A stretch of DNA of 64,000 nt from Chryseosolibacter sp964493505 (GCA_964493505.1 CAZBNP010000001.1:310001-374000); one strand, 5' to 3'; shown: positions 16,858 to 27,849, numbered from the stretch's first letter. A program made the numbers and translations. Notes: generated by a model from the sequence alone, not told the origin.

Positions 16858-18255
16858 CTACCGGTCGTATAAAACTATCAGAGCCTGACCTCTCTCCAGC
16901 TTTTCCAGTGTGCGCTGGATAAACTGATCCTTCGCTATGTGGAGAGGCGGACTTTCCGCCGGGATTTCGATCTGACTCTGTGAAACACCCGCTTTTCTAA
17001 AGAGTTCACTTATCTTCACAAGTTCCGCGCGGGTTGCTGAATTTGTGTTTGCCAAAAGATAGATCTTTGCGTTTGTATTAGCAGACAGGGTCCCGTTGAA
17101 CTGTGTCGCTACTGTTCTGATCTCTTCGTCTCTCGTGATTGATATAACCTCCGATCGGAGGATCTTTGGTTCAGTACCCGGAGCCGCCTCTCCCCTTATC
17201 TCGGAAAGTATCGCCTTGGAGTCTTCTATGAGTTTAGATACATCTTCCTCGCTCTGTTTACCCTGTGTACCCTTCAATACCATACTTCGGTAAATGTCCA
17301 TAGACTTGCCACCACGATCGCTGGCAAAGTAGCATACGCTATCTCCATACAGGGAGAAGTATGCATCAAAAGAAGCTGAGTTTATCGGAGCAGGTAATTT
17401 CTTCGGTACTGACCATGTCTCCCATGAATTGTATAGTCGCTCACTGACGAATACATCCGCGCCTCCTACAGCACCATGTCCGCTGCTGGAGAAAAACAAC
17501 CTGGTTTTGTCATCCGACAGAAAGGGCGACATTTCAAATCCTTCTGTATTAATGGTCGATCCCAGGTTCCTGATCTTCGACCACTCACCATTGGCGGCCT
17601 TGAAGCTTACATAAATATCCTCCTGGCCAAATCCACCCTCCTGGGAAAGGGAAAACAACATGACCTCGAAGTCGGGGCTGACGTAGGCGCTGAAGAAGTC
17701 CAGACTTTCCAGGCCGGGTATCGATACCAACTCGGGTTTTGTCCATTGCGTGCCAACAATTTTAGAGAAATATACTCCTTTGACTTTCTGTCCGGCTTTG
17801 TTCTTCAACAGGAAAACAGTTTTCCCATTATCTGCGATGCCGACTATCGAATATGCATTCGCTTTTTTCACTTTCCAGTCAGATGGCAAAAACAGTTTGG
17901 CAGCGGCGTCTTTTGCATTCAAGTCGGACCGCCATACCTGATTCCGGGCATAGACACCACCTTCATTCGCGGTAGAATTTGTCCTTACAAAGTATAGCCC
18001 ACCGCCCGCGGTAAGCAAAGGATATAGTTCGTCGTGTTCTGAATTAACAGAGGTCGGTAGCTTGACAGGCTGATCAAAGGCGATGTCCTGTGCGTGTGCC
18101 TGGAATGAACACGACAATGCCGATGCAACGGCACACAGAAAAACAAAGCAACAATTCTTTGAATACACCTGGCCAAACTGTTTACTGTACCCGAAATTAA
18201 ACGCTGAACCGGACCTTCTGAATAAAGCCACTGACAGCAGTATATATATCACCAT
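16858..18255 (-). CDS. secreted PD40/WD40-like repeat protein, T9SS-associated
   Basis: 465 residues from the ATG at 18255. A GTG at 18168 would give a cleaner signal peptide (MYSKNCCFVFLCAV...AHAQ), so the true start is uncertain. The mature protein has PD40-type propeller repeats: SAYVSPDFEVMLFSLSQEGGFGQEDIYVSF, MSPFLSDDKTRLFFSSSGHGAVGGADVFVSE and FSLYGDSVCYFASDRGGKSMDIYRS. The last 120 residues are different and end without a full OmpA peptidoglycan-binding motif. Such PD40 proteins commonly sit next to PorP/SprF and a large T9SS substrate, as here. The start overlaps the PorP/SprF stop by 7 bp, indicating one operon. Confidence 0.8.
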   Translation of the reverse strand: MVIYILLSVALFRRSGSAFNFGYSKQFGQVYSKNCCFVFLCAVASALSCSFQAHAQDIAFDQPVKLPTSVNSEHDELYPLLTAGGGLYFVRTNSTANEGGVYARNQVWRSDLNAKDAAAKLFLPSDWKVKKANAYSIVGIADNGKTVFLLKNKAGQKVKGVYFSKIVGTQWTKPELVSIPGLESLDFFSAYVSPDFEVMLFSLSQEGGFGQEDIYVSFKAANGEWSKIRNLGSTINTEGFEMSPFLSDDKTRLFFSSSGHGAVGGADVFVSERLYNSWETWSVPKKLPAPINSASFDAYFSLYGDSVCYFASDRGGKSMDIYRSMVLKGTQGKQSEEDVSKLIEDSKAILSEIRGEAAPGTEPKILRSEVISITRDEEIRTVATQFNGTLSANTNAKIYLLANTNSATRAELVKISELFRKAGVSQSQIEIPAESPPLHIAKDQFIQRTLEKLERGQALIVLYDR

Positions 18256-19253
18256 ACGGCGGATTGTAACCGTCTCAGATTGTTCAGCCGCAATAACAGT
18301 ACGATCTCGTGAGATCCATCGCTGAACTGTTTCAAACCGCTGGTAGATCGCTCGTAGGAATACGCCACTCCCAGCAGTCGGTTAAAATCGAACCCGGCCA
18401 TTGTCACCAGACTTTCGGTGCCGCGGTAGGTTAATCCAAACCAAAGTTTCTGCTCAATATAGAATTTCAAATTGTAGTCGATAACAAACTTATCATCAGT
18501 CTGCCAGAGGGCAAATACGCTGGGCTTGACGTGTATAGAGGCGCTGAACGGGAATGAGAACCCAAACTGGGCTGATCCGCGGTAATGCGGCTCGCTGAAC
18601 CCAGTCTCGCCTCCGCGTAGTTGCGAATACACCAGGTCGTAATAGGCAACGCCGAGGTAGAAGCCCGGGGTATATAGGAGCAAGCCGGCCCGCACATTTA
18701 AACTGGTCTGGCTCACGCCGCTTGAAACGAGATTATCGTAATACGAATCAGGATCGGGATTAGCCCCGAGATAAAGCTGATCTGCGCGGAAACTCGTGTT
18801 GTCTACGACGGCGGACAGCCCGGTGGCCAGGTGCGCTTTCGGTGAGAGGGGATAGTGAAGAGAATAATTGACTACTCCTCCGGTGCGGTTGATCACCGCG
18901 ATCTTCTCGTTAAAAATGTTTGCTCCGAATCCGTGAATGATTCGCTTGCCTCTGGGCAGGTTCGCAGCCTTCAACGCGTTGGGATTGCTGGTGCGCAATG
19001 CATTGTGGGTGAGATTGAGAGGTTGTTTCAGCCGGGTGTTCAAAACAAGGTTTGCGAACTTCGGCCCTTCGCTTCCAAACCCTGTCCATTGTGTGCGATA
19101 CCCTAACTTAAGTTCAGTAAATGGGTCAATTCCCGAAAAAGCGGGATTATAGGACGCAGCATATTGGAATGTCTGGTTGGAGTACGGAATGTACTGAGCG
19201 CTCGCGGCTAGCGAAAGATGCAATAGTCCTATGTATATCAGCAGCTTTTTCAT
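18249..19253 (-). CDS. PorP/SprF family type IX secretion membrane protein
   Basis: 334 residues with a signal peptide (MKKLLIYIGLLHLSLAASAQ). The mature part begins YIPYSNQTFQYAASYNPAFSGIDPFTELKLGYRTQWTGF, the diagnostic PorP/SprF N-terminal signature (N-PAF-G and R-QW). It continues as amphipathic beta-strands ending in a typical outer-membrane barrel. SprF-type proteins bind the type B C-terminal domain of one specific large T9SS substrate and help tether or export it. The giant adhesin gene is 1 bp upstream, so this is very probably its dedicated partner. Confidence 0.92.
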   Translation of the reverse strand: MKKLLIYIGLLHLSLAASAQYIPYSNQTFQYAASYNPAFSGIDPFTELKLGYRTQWTGFGSEGPKFANLVLNTRLKQPLNLTHNALRTSNPNALKAANLPRGKRIIHGFGANIFNEKIAVINRTGGVVNYSLHYPLSPKAHLATGLSAVVDNTSFRADQLYLGANPDPDSYYDNLVSSGVSQTSLNVRAGLLLYTPGFYLGVAYYDLVYSQLRGGETGFSEPHYRGSAQFGFSFPFSASIHVKPSVFALWQTDDKFVIDYNLKFYIEQKLWFGLTYRGTESLVTMAGFDFNRLLGVAYSYERSTSGLKQFSDGSHEIVLLLRLNNLRRLQSAVW

Positions 19254-19254
19254 C

Positions 19255-22200
19255 TTATTTCAACAGCGTTACCGTTCCCGTATAGCGGATATTGTTGTAT
19301 CGTAAATCAATGGTGTAGTAGTAAACATCCGCGGAAAGGGGTTCGCCGTTCGAGGTTCCGTCCCACGGTACGTCAAACCCGATCATTTCATGTGCCAGCT
19401 GTCCACGTTTATTGTAGATCCTGATCACGGCGTCGTCATACTGATTCATTCCAATAGGTGAAGTGATCTTCCAGAAGTCATTCGCCCCATCACCATTCGG
19501 CGTAAAAGCCGTGGGGATATCCAGTTCCTCGAACGTGTACGTAAGTTTGATAAACCGATCGCGGGTTTCACCCAGGGTCTTGCCGTCGGTAAGGGTAATA
19601 TAGATACCGCGGGTATCGAGGATAAGCTCGGTAAAGCTCACGTAGCTGTATGTTATCGAGCGAATCGCTTCGACATAGGCTTCAACCGTAGCGATGCCGG
19701 ACAGCGTCAGTATGCCGACCTGTCCATCGTACGTTCCTGTTATCTCGGGTGTGGGGGTGAATTCAAGCACGTCGTTGGCTGCCCTGAAGTTCAGCCTTCT
19801 GAAGCCGATTTCGGCGCCGGTGAGGGTTTCGTCATCAACATCCACCGCATCGAAAAGACTGGTAAACAAAACTTTTGTTCCCCGGCCGACTTCATACGCC
19901 AGGGTATCGCTTTCCAGGCGTGTTATCAGGGGAGCGTCATTTACAGCATTTATCGTCAGCGCAATATAGGCATTGGCCAGGCTGAAGTACGTGCCGTCTC
20001 CGCCGGCCCAATGTAATGTATCCAGCCCGAAGTAATCGGAATCCGGCGTATAAGTCAGGCTTCCGATGGCGCTTGCCGCAATGACCTGTCCCGGGGCAAC
20101 GGGGGTGTTATTGGCGCGGAGTACCCCATGGCGCGGGAGTGTATCAATGCGGATCTCCGCAAGGCTGTTGCCGTCTGCGTCGGAGAATGCATTGGCGAAT
20201 TGTTGAGTGCTGAATGTAAGTGCCTTGTCTTCATCCGTCGATGCCGCGAAGGGACTGACTACCGGACGGGAATTCACAAAGATTACAAAATCCTGGTCTA
20301 CCGGTGTGCCCCCTCCGTCATTTACGCGCAGGCGCACAGAAACATTGCCGCCTGTACCGGCCGGGGGTGTGCCGTGTAGCCTGGCCCGTCCGTTGCCAAG
20401 CGATGTCAGCGTCAGCCACGCAGGTTTTGTCGGGGCGGTTAACGTCAGTGCCTGCCCATCCACGTCGGTTGCTTCCGCGATGTATTCGTATAGTGTTCCT
20501 ACTTCCGCCAGGGTTACCGGCGTGGTGGTAAAGACCGGTAGGTCATTGACGGATTGAATGACGAGATTGAAACTGCGCGTAACGAAGTTTACGTTCGGGG
20601 CGGGACTGTTCGGGCCACTGTCTTCAACGCGTACCGTGATGCTGGCTGTTCCATGCATATCGGCGGCGGGTTTGATGCGCAGGGTGCCTGTGGTTTGCGG
20701 GCTTGTGTACGACACGCTCAGGACTTCAAACAGCTCTGGCTTGTTTGTCGAGACGGTCACCGCCAGCGTCTGATTTTCGCCGGCACCGGCGCTAATTCCC
20801 GTTAGCGGAACGTTTTGCTGTTCGGCATCTTCCTGGATCGGTCCGAAGGAAATCGGATTGAGCGTGGGAGCATCGTTTATTTCGTTCACCTGCACCGTAA
20901 ATGTTTGTACATAGGTGTTCTGATTTGGTGCCGGCGTATTCGGGCCGTTATCGATGGCCGTTACGGTAATAGTTACGGTTCCTGATGTGTTGGGCACTAC
21001 GGAGTATCTCAGCTGTGCCGTGGTCTGACCATTCGACCCGATCGTGGACGGTGTGATGGTTGGCGTTGGAATGACGCCGGTGCTACCGGAGGAAACCAGC
21101 AGGGTAAGCGTCTGGGAGGCTTCAAAAGGTCCTTTGGAAATATTACTGATTGTCAGTGCCTGAGGGGCAGCGTTTTCGGATATTACCTGATTGGGTATCG
21201 TGGAGAATCCCGGAGCATCGTTGATCCCTGCGATGTTGACGTTAATAGAATTCTGCACCGACAGTCCGCCGGTGTCTGTCGCGCGAACGACGATTTGAAC
21301 AGCACCAAAAACATCGGGCTTAAACGAGAACCTGAGATTGCTCTGGCTGATGTTTGGTGTCGTTTGGAAGAAGGTTGAATTTGTAAACGACACTATCGAG
21401 TATGATAGTTGCTCAGAGGTGTTTTCCACATCACTAAACCCGGGTAGCAGATCCACGACTGTTTCACTCGCCTCATCTTCCACGACGTTGACCGTTGGGA
21501 GGGCGATAGCTATCGGAGCGTCGTTGACGGGAGTAACCTGAACGGCGAGGTTGAATGTGTTGCTGAATCCACTCCCGTCATTTACCCTTACCCCAACCGT
21601 TAGGTTGCCGAAGTAGTTGAGTGCCGGTGTGATCTTATTTCCCGAAACTGTATAGTGTGCTCCTGGTTGCAGGGCGAGGGTAAACCCTGTCGGATAGGTG
21701 TTGTCGACATCCGTGACGGCCAGATTTGAAAACTCTATAGTCAGCGGCTGGTCTTCGTTGGTGATCAGCGGATTTGGTGTTTGTCCGGTTATAACGGGCA
21801 GGTCGTTAACGGGCGCAACCTGAACGGCCACTCCAAAGGGTGAACTGTCTGCGAGGCCGTCATTTACCTTTACGTTTACGGTCAGCGCTCCGTAGAAGTT
21901 CGGGGCGGGGGTGATGGTGTTGCCGCTGAACGTGTAGTTTGTTCCCGGCAGCACTGTTAGCGTAAACGTTGAATTGTCAGGGTCGCTGATAGCCAGGTTG
22001 GAGTGCTCAATCGTGAACGGGGTATCTTCCGTCGCTGTCAATGGATTGGGTGTCTGCCCTGTGATCGTCGGGGGAACATTTACCGCCCCCAGACTTACCA
22101 ACACGCCAAATGTGGCGCTGTTCGCCTGCCCGTCGCTGACGCGCACATTCACGGATAGGTTTCCGTTGTAGTTCAACGCGGGCGTTATGATGTTGCCGCT

Positions 22201-24778
22201 GAATGTGTAGTTCGCGCCCGAAAGGATCGTGAGTGTGAAGTTCGTATCGTCAGGATCGTAAATGACCAGGTTTGACAGGTTTATCGGGAAAGATGTGTTC
22301 TGTGTTCCTGAAAGAGGATAGGGATTCTGGCCGGTGATGACAGGTGGATCGTTAACGGGCGCCACCGTGACGGCCACGCCGAATGGGGCACTGTTGACGG
22401 TTCCGTCATTCACCCTGACATTTACAGTAAGCGGGCCGTTGTAATCTGGCGCGGGCGTGATCGTATTGCCACTGAACGTATAGTTCGTGCCTTCCAGTAC
22501 AGCCATTGTGAAGGTTGTATTGTCAGGGTCCTCTATCACGAGGTTCGACAGCAGGATCGAGAAGGGTGTGTCTTCCGTGGCGGTAATTGGATTCGGGCTC
22601 TGCGCTGTGATCACGGGCGGGTCATTGGCCGGTATTATTGTTACGTGGGTATTGAAGACAGGGCTGTTGAGACTTCCGTCGCTCACGCGAACCGGAACGT
22701 TAAGCACTCCGTCAAAGTCAGGCGCTGGCGTGATCGTTGTGCCGGAAACTTCATAGTTATCCCCCGGCAGGACAGTGAGTGTAAAGTCGTCCGGATAGTT
22801 GTTGTCCGGATCGTCGATTGTAAAGTCGGTAACCTTCAACGTCAGTGCCGTATCCTCAGCGGTGCTAAGAGGTCCCTGGGCGGTAATGACAGGAGCTTTG
22901 TTTGTATAGTTAACCTGGATGATCAGGTTGTAAATCGAACTGGCTGCCTGTCCGTCACTTACAAATACCCGAACTACCAGATTGCCGCTGTAGCCGACTG
23001 ACGGTGTGATCGTGAACCCGGACACCGAGTAGTCCGAGCCGGACAGAATAGACAACTCAAAATCTGTCGGGTAGCTGTTATCCGGATCATCTACTATCAG
23101 GTCGCTGTATTTCAGCGTTATCGGTTGCCCGTCGCCGGTACTCAGTGGCAACTGCCCGGTAATCACCGGCGTATCGTTTACTGCGGTAATATTTACCGCG
23201 ACGCCGAATGTCGTACTTTCCGTCTGCCCATCACTCACCCGAACGTTGACGGTTATCGGTCCGAAGTAATTCGAGGCTGGTGTAATGAGACTACCGCTGG
23301 CGGTGTAGTTCGTTCCCGGCAAGACAATCAGCGTAAAAGAGGTGTTGTCTGGATCTTCGATAATAAGATTGGAAACTGACAATGAAAAGGGAATGTCCTC
23401 TGTAGCGACGATCGGATCAGGATTCTGTCCGGTGATTACAGGCGCGTCATTGGCTGGTGCCACCTGCACGGCTACGCCGAATGTTGCGCTTTGGATTTTC
23501 CCATCACTGACACGCACATTCACGGTTAGCGGACCGTTGAAGTCGCCGGCGGGGGTAACGGTGTTTCCACTGAAGGTGTAGTTTGTTCCCGGCAATATCG
23601 TGAGTGTAAATGATGCATCATCCGGGTCGAAGATGATCAGGTCGGAAACTTCAATTGAGAACGGTGTGTCTTCCGTGGCGATGATCGGATCAGGTGTCTG
23701 GCCGGTGATAACGGGAGGATCGTTGATGGCGGTAACTTCTACGGCTACGCCGAATATATTGCTATCGACGGTGCCGTCGTTGACGCTGACATTTACGGTA
23801 AGGGGACCGTTGAACTCGGGCGCTGGTGTTATCGTGGTTCCGGTGAAGGTGTAGTCTGCTCCGGGGAGCACGGTTAATGTGAACACGGAGTTGTCAGGAT
23901 CATCGATAATAAGATTGGAAACTTCAATTGAGAACGGTGTGTCTTCCGTGGCGATGATCGGATCAGGTGTCNNNNNNNNNNNNNNNNNNNNNNNNNNNNN
24001 NNNNNNNNNNNNNNNNNNNNNNNNNNNNNNNNNNNNNNNNNNNNNNNNNNNNNNNNNNNNNNNNNNNNNNNTCGATAATAAGATTGGAAACTTCAATTGA
24101 GAACGGTGTGTCTTCCGTGGCGATGACCGGATCGGGTGTCTGGCCGGTGATAACGGGTGGATCGTTGACAGCTGTAATCTCGATTTCCAATTCGAGCTTG
24201 TTACTAAGTGCAGCGCCGTCGTTTACCTGCACGGCAACGAATAATTTGCCGTTGAACTCCTGCGTCGGGGTAATGGTGTTGCCGGCGAACGTGTAGTCGG
24301 CTCCTTCAAGGATAACGAGGGTAAAATCTTCCGGATAGTCGTTATCCGGATCGGTTACCGCGAGGTGCGAAAACAACACTTCAAAGGACGTGTCCTCTGG
24401 AAATGACAGGTCGCTGGTTTGTCCCGTAATAACGGGCGGATCGTTTACGGGGGTCACTTCGATCTGCAGGCCAAAGACATTGCTGTCGTTGTCGCCGTCA
24501 TTTACCTGTACGTTTACGGATAATGTTCCATTAAATTGAGGGTCGGGCGTAACAAGATTGCCGGCAAACGTGTAAGACGTTCCGGGAAGTACGGTAAGCG
24601 AGAAAGTACCCGGATAGGCACTATCGTCGTCCGTCACCAGTAGGTGCGTGAATTGTATTTCTATTGACTGCTCTTCCGCGATAACGATTGGTTCAGGGGA
24701 CTGCCCGGTTATGACGGGGACCTGGGCATAAGCACGAAAGAAAAGACAACAGATAACAGAGATTAAGCCAACTCTCAT
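19255..24778 (-). CDS. giant cadherin/Ig-repeat surface adhesin with T9SS type B sorting domain (split by assembly gap)
   Basis: One gene read as two frames because of a 100-N gap (23972-24071). The N-terminal part has signal peptide MRVGLISVICCLFFRAYAQ. Both sides together give about 1,806 unambiguous residues. It contains at least 12 repeats of about 91 residues beginning PVITGQ and containing DPDN...FTLTVLPG...YTF.GN.ITPAP.FNG.LTVNV.V.DG, then about six more divergent cadherin-like repeats. The tail holds PTAFTPNGDGANDFWKI, IYNKRGQ and SADVYYYTIDL, the gliding-motility-associated type B sorting domain. The conserved Asp residues at repeat borders suggest calcium binding. It is a surface adhesin exported by the T9SS, and the downstream PorP/SprF gene follows by 1 bp. 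Confidence 0.85.
23972..24071. other. assembly gap (100 N) within the adhesin repeat array
   Basis: Exactly 100 N, a placeholder size. About 68 bases on each side are near-identical repeat sequence. The reading frames on the two sides disagree by one base, so the true gap length must be a multiple of three if the gene is intact. By repeat phase it would be about 207 bp plus a multiple of 273. Confidence 0.95.
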
Positions 24779-24888
24779 TACTGCCTGAATATTGTCAATG
24801 TAAAAAGGGTAACAAATATCGCCTATTTAGTAGTGTATTTCGCCAGCGAATGTATTTTTTCAGGATTTTTAGGCCATTTTAGCAACCT

Positions 24889-26055
24889 ATGACCGATTTT
24901 TTTTTGTTTTTGTTCTGGATCAGTTCAGCCGTCATCCTCTATACCTATATCGCGTACTTCCTGATCGTTGTAGTTCTGGCAAAGTTTACTTCACGAAACC
25001 CCTCTAAACCGGGCGAAATCACGGATTGGCCGGCGGTTACACTGGTAATAGCCGCTTACAACGAGGAGCGGTTTATTGCCGAAAAACTTCAGAATTCACT
25101 GGCATTGGACTACCCCGCCGGAAAACTGACTGTACTGGTCGTCACCGATGGCTCAACCGATAGCACTCAAAATATTGTCAAGGGGTTCGACCATGTTCAG
25201 CACTTCCATGAGCCCGGCCGAAAGGGTAAGATTCACGCAGTTGAGCGAATCATTAAATACGTAGAAACGCCTGTTGTGGTTTTTACGGATGCTAACACGT
25301 TACTTAATACGGAGGCTATCAAAAATATTGTGAGGCACTATCAGGATGAACGCGTTGGCGGGGTAGCCGGAGAAAAGCGGGTCGTGAGCCAGGAAGCAGA
25401 CAACGCGTCGGGTGCCGGTGAGGGATTGTACTGGAAATACGAGTCAATGTTGAAGAGGGCCGACTCCGATCTGTGTACCGTCGTAGGCGCTGCCGGCGAA
25501 CTGTTCTCAATCCGCACCCGCCTGTATGAAAGTCCCCCGCCGGATACCGTCATTGAGGATTTTTTCCTCTCGATGAAAATCGTGGCCAGCGGATATCGCT
25601 TTGTCTATGAACCCGATGCTTACGCTGTTGAGGGGCCTTCAGCCACTACTGAAGACGAATGGAAAAGAAAGGTTCGCATTTCAGCCGGTGGACTCCAGGC
25701 TATTGCGCGGCTGCCAGAGCTGCTGAACCCCTTCCGGTACGGGATACTGTCTTTTCAGTATATCTCTCATCGCGTGCTGCGCTGGACACTCGCGCCGCTG
25801 TCTCTTCTGGCGGTCCTGGTCAGCAATGTTTTCTTATATCACCATTCGTTATTCTTTGAACTCGCCCTGTATGGGCAAACGGGCTTTTACCTCCTGGCGC
25901 TGGCGGGTCATATTTTCAGGGACAGGAAGATCCCGGTCAAGGGATTTTTTGTTCCCTACTACTTTACCCTGATGAACCTGAGTGTGTTTTTCGGGCTGGT
26001 CAGAGTGCTGAAGGGGCGTCAATCGGTTGTCTGGGAGAAGGCGGAAAGAGCGTGA
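24889..26055 (+). CDS. membrane-bound family 2 glycosyltransferase, processive-type
   Basis: 388 residues. An N-terminal TM helix is followed by a GT2 domain: VTLVIAAYNEE near 50-60, VVTDGSTDST, VVFTDANTL (metal-binding DxN variant), VVGAAGELFSIR, the catalytic VIEDFFLS, and KRKVR in place of the usual QxxRW. Three or more TM helices form the C-terminus. This architecture matches cellulose/hyaluronan synthase-like enzymes that extrude a glycan through the inner membrane, though the Trp of the processivity motif is absent. It faces away from the adhesin gene across a 110-bp spacer and may be linked to the same surface polymer. Confidence 0.85.
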   Translation: MTDFFLFLFWISSAVILYTYIAYFLIVVVLAKFTSRNPSKPGEITDWPAVTLVIAAYNEERFIAEKLQNSLALDYPAGKLTVLVVTDGSTDSTQNIVKGFDHVQHFHEPGRKGKIHAVERIIKYVETPVVVFTDANTLLNTEAIKNIVRHYQDERVGGVAGEKRVVSQEADNASGAGEGLYWKYESMLKRADSDLCTVVGAAGELFSIRTRLYESPPPDTVIEDFFLSMKIVASGYRFVYEPDAYAVEGPSATTEDEWKRKVRISAGGLQAIARLPELLNPFRYGILSFQYISHRVLRWTLAPLSLLAVLVSNVFLYHHSLFFELALYGQTGFYLLALAGHIFRDRKIPVKGFFVPYYFTLMNLSVFFGLVRVLKGRQSVVWEKAERA

Positions 26056-26076
26056 GTTTCTGGGTTGTCAATCGCC

Positions 26077-26655
26077 CTAAAACTCTACAGTTGGTGCGGT
26101 CTCGGCGCCGGCTGCTGCCTGGAAGCCTGTACGCGGTGAAAAGTCTTCACCCCCACCGAAAAAGTTCAGTGCCATTTTTTTGAAATAACCCCTGACGTAC
26201 GAGTTGTATTCCCTGACGGAATCATTGTATCGCTGCCGGGCAACGTTGATCCTGTTCTCGGTACCTTCAAGCTGCGCCTGCAGGTCGAGGAAATTTTCAG
26301 TTGAACGTATCTGTGGATAGGCCTCGAACGCTAGATTGATAGCGGTATTGATCTTGCGACCTGCGATCTCCAGGTCTTCCGGCGTTTGCGCAGAGGTAAT
26401 GCCGGCGCGGGCCTGGGTGACTTCTGTCAGAATTCCGCGTTCATTTTCAGCGGCGCCCTGAACGGTTGCTACGAGATTTGGAACGAGATCAGCACGGCGC
26501 TGATACGTTGCCTGAACGTCGGCAAACTCGGCGTTTACCTTTTCCTGTGCCTGGATGGCGCTGTCGTAAATGCCGGTCCCCCACATGAAGAAACCCAATC
26601 CTAACACTATTATGACGCCGATGATCGCCAGCGTTGCTATTAATCCTTTTCCCAT
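26077..26655 (-). CDS. LemA family protein
   Basis: 192 residues with one N-terminal TM helix (MGKGLIATLAIIGVIIVLGLGFFMWGTG), then a helical bundle with the LemA hallmarks: NAEFADVQATYQRRADLVPNLVATVQGAAENERGILTEV and AYPQIRSTENFLDLQAQLEGTENRINVARQRYND. The C-terminal tail TVEF is short. LemA proteins are membrane-anchored with no settled biochemical function; some co-occur with TPM/YgcG proteins, which are not in this window. Length is typical for the family. Convergent with the glycosyltransferase gene. Confidence 0.92.
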   Translation of the reverse strand: MGKGLIATLAIIGVIIVLGLGFFMWGTGIYDSAIQAQEKVNAEFADVQATYQRRADLVPNLVATVQGAAENERGILTEVTQARAGITSAQTPEDLEIAGRKINTAINLAFEAYPQIRSTENFLDLQAQLEGTENRINVARQRYNDSVREYNSYVRGYFKKMALNFFGGGEDFSPRTGFQAAAGAETAPTVEF

Positions 26656-26713
26656 ATTCTTTTATTTTGAACCTAAAGTAACGTAAAAAGTTTCGAATCG
26701 GTTGTCGAAGCCT

Positions 26714-27784
26714 CTATTTTGCTGCTTCGGTCATTTTTTCAGCACTGTCGGCCATGCGCAGCTGCTCTATGAAGTCATCGATCTCTCCGTTCATAATAGC
26801 CGGAAGGTTGTGCTGGGTGTAGCCGATCCGATGATCGGTAACACGGCTCTGGGGGTAGTTATACGTTCTGACCTTTTCTGACCGGTCGCCACTGCGCACC
26901 ATCGACTTCCGGGCGGCTCCGATCTCCGATTGTTGTTTGGTCAGCTCTATCTCATACAACTTTGTTTTGAGCATTTGCAAGGCTCGTTCTCTGTTGCCGT
27001 GCTGGGAGCGTTCGATCTGGCAGGTAACGACAATACCAGTGGGTTTGTGGGTCATCTGCACTTTCGTTTCAACTTTATTGACGTTCTGACCCCCGGCGCC
27101 ACTTGACCGCGCTGTTTGAACTTCGATGTCGGCGGGGTTGATATCGACCTCCACGTCTTCGACTTCCGGCAACACGACTACCGATGCTGCCGAAGTATGG
27201 ACCCGCCCCATCTGTTCGGTTTCCGGCACGCGTTGCACCCGGTGAACACCGGATTCGAACTTCAGCAGTCCGTAGGCTCCGTCGCCTTCTACGCTGCTGA
27301 TAACTTCTTTGTATCCACCTGCCGTGCCTTCGGTGACGTCGACAACCGACATCCGGAGTCCTTTGCGGTCGCAAAACCGCTGATACATTCGCCAGAGATC
27401 GCCAGCGAAAATCGCAGCTTCGTCTCCTCCCGTGCCTGCGCGAATCTCCAGTAACACATTTTTGTCATCGTTGGGGTCTTTCGGGATCAGCAGCTCCTTC
27501 AGCCCGGCGTCGAGTTTCTCGATCTTTTCTCCGAGTTCGTCGATTTCGGACTTGGCAAAGTCGCGCATCTCCGGATCCTTCTCCTTGTCGAGAACGTCTT
27601 TCGCCTGCTGGAGGTGCATCCGCGCCTCCCTCAGGGCGTTGTATTTCACCACCACCTTCTCCAGATCGCGGTATTCCTTGCTGAGTTGGGAATATTTCCT
27701 GATGTCCTTGACAGTTTCAGGTTGCGCAAGCAGCTGCCCTACCTCCTCAAATCTCAGCTTTATATCTTCCAGTTTTTCGGTCAT
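26714..27784 (-). CDS. prfA: peptide chain release factor 1
   Basis: 356 residues, the usual length for RF1. The GGQ peptidyl-tRNA hydrolysis motif is at 231-233 in RSSGAGGQNVNKVET, and the stop-codon recognition loop reads RVPETEQMGRVHTSAA, the class I RF1-type P-x-T variant. RF2 would have SPF here. It recognises UAA and UAG on the ribosome and triggers release. The start ATG 27784 lies only 16 bases past a TACCTTTG promoter element, so the leader is short. It is divergent from the small lipoprotein gene and separated from it by a palindromic element. Confidence 0.96.
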   Translation of the reverse strand: MTEKLEDIKLRFEEVGQLLAQPETVKDIRKYSQLSKEYRDLEKVVVKYNALREARMHLQQAKDVLDKEKDPEMRDFAKSEIDELGEKIEKLDAGLKELLIPKDPNDDKNVLLEIRAGTGGDEAAIFAGDLWRMYQRFCDRKGLRMSVVDVTEGTAGGYKEVISSVEGDGAYGLLKFESGVHRVQRVPETEQMGRVHTSAASVVVLPEVEDVEVDINPADIEVQTARSSGAGGQNVNKVETKVQMTHKPTGIVVTCQIERSQHGNRERALQMLKTKLYEIELTKQQSEIGAARKSMVRSGDRSEKVRTYNYPQSRVTDHRIGYTQHNLPAIMNGEIDDFIEQLRMADSAEKMTEAAK

Positions 27785-27800
27785 ATTTTTTGCGAATCCG

Positions 27801-27808
27801 CAAAGGTA
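27801..27808 (-). promoter_or_regulatory. Bacteroidota -7 promoter element (TACCTTTG) for prfA
   Basis: On the minus strand the site reads TACCTTTGCG and fits TAnnTTTG exactly. No matching TTTG is seen about 20 bases upstream. Initiation would give a leader of only about ten bases before ATG 27784. Confidence 0.4.
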
Positions 27809-27849
27809 ATGATTCGGAGAAATAAATATGGAAGCGCTTCGGGTTTACC

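Noticed and set aside
19255..24096. Treating the two adhesin frames as separate genes
   Set aside because: The frame break coincides exactly with the 100-N gap and the repeat pattern continues on both sides; the upstream start of the longer frame lies across the N run.
23600..24296. Plus-strand frames opposite the adhesin repeats
   Set aside because: They arise from repeated codon patterns of the adhesin on the other strand and show no family match.
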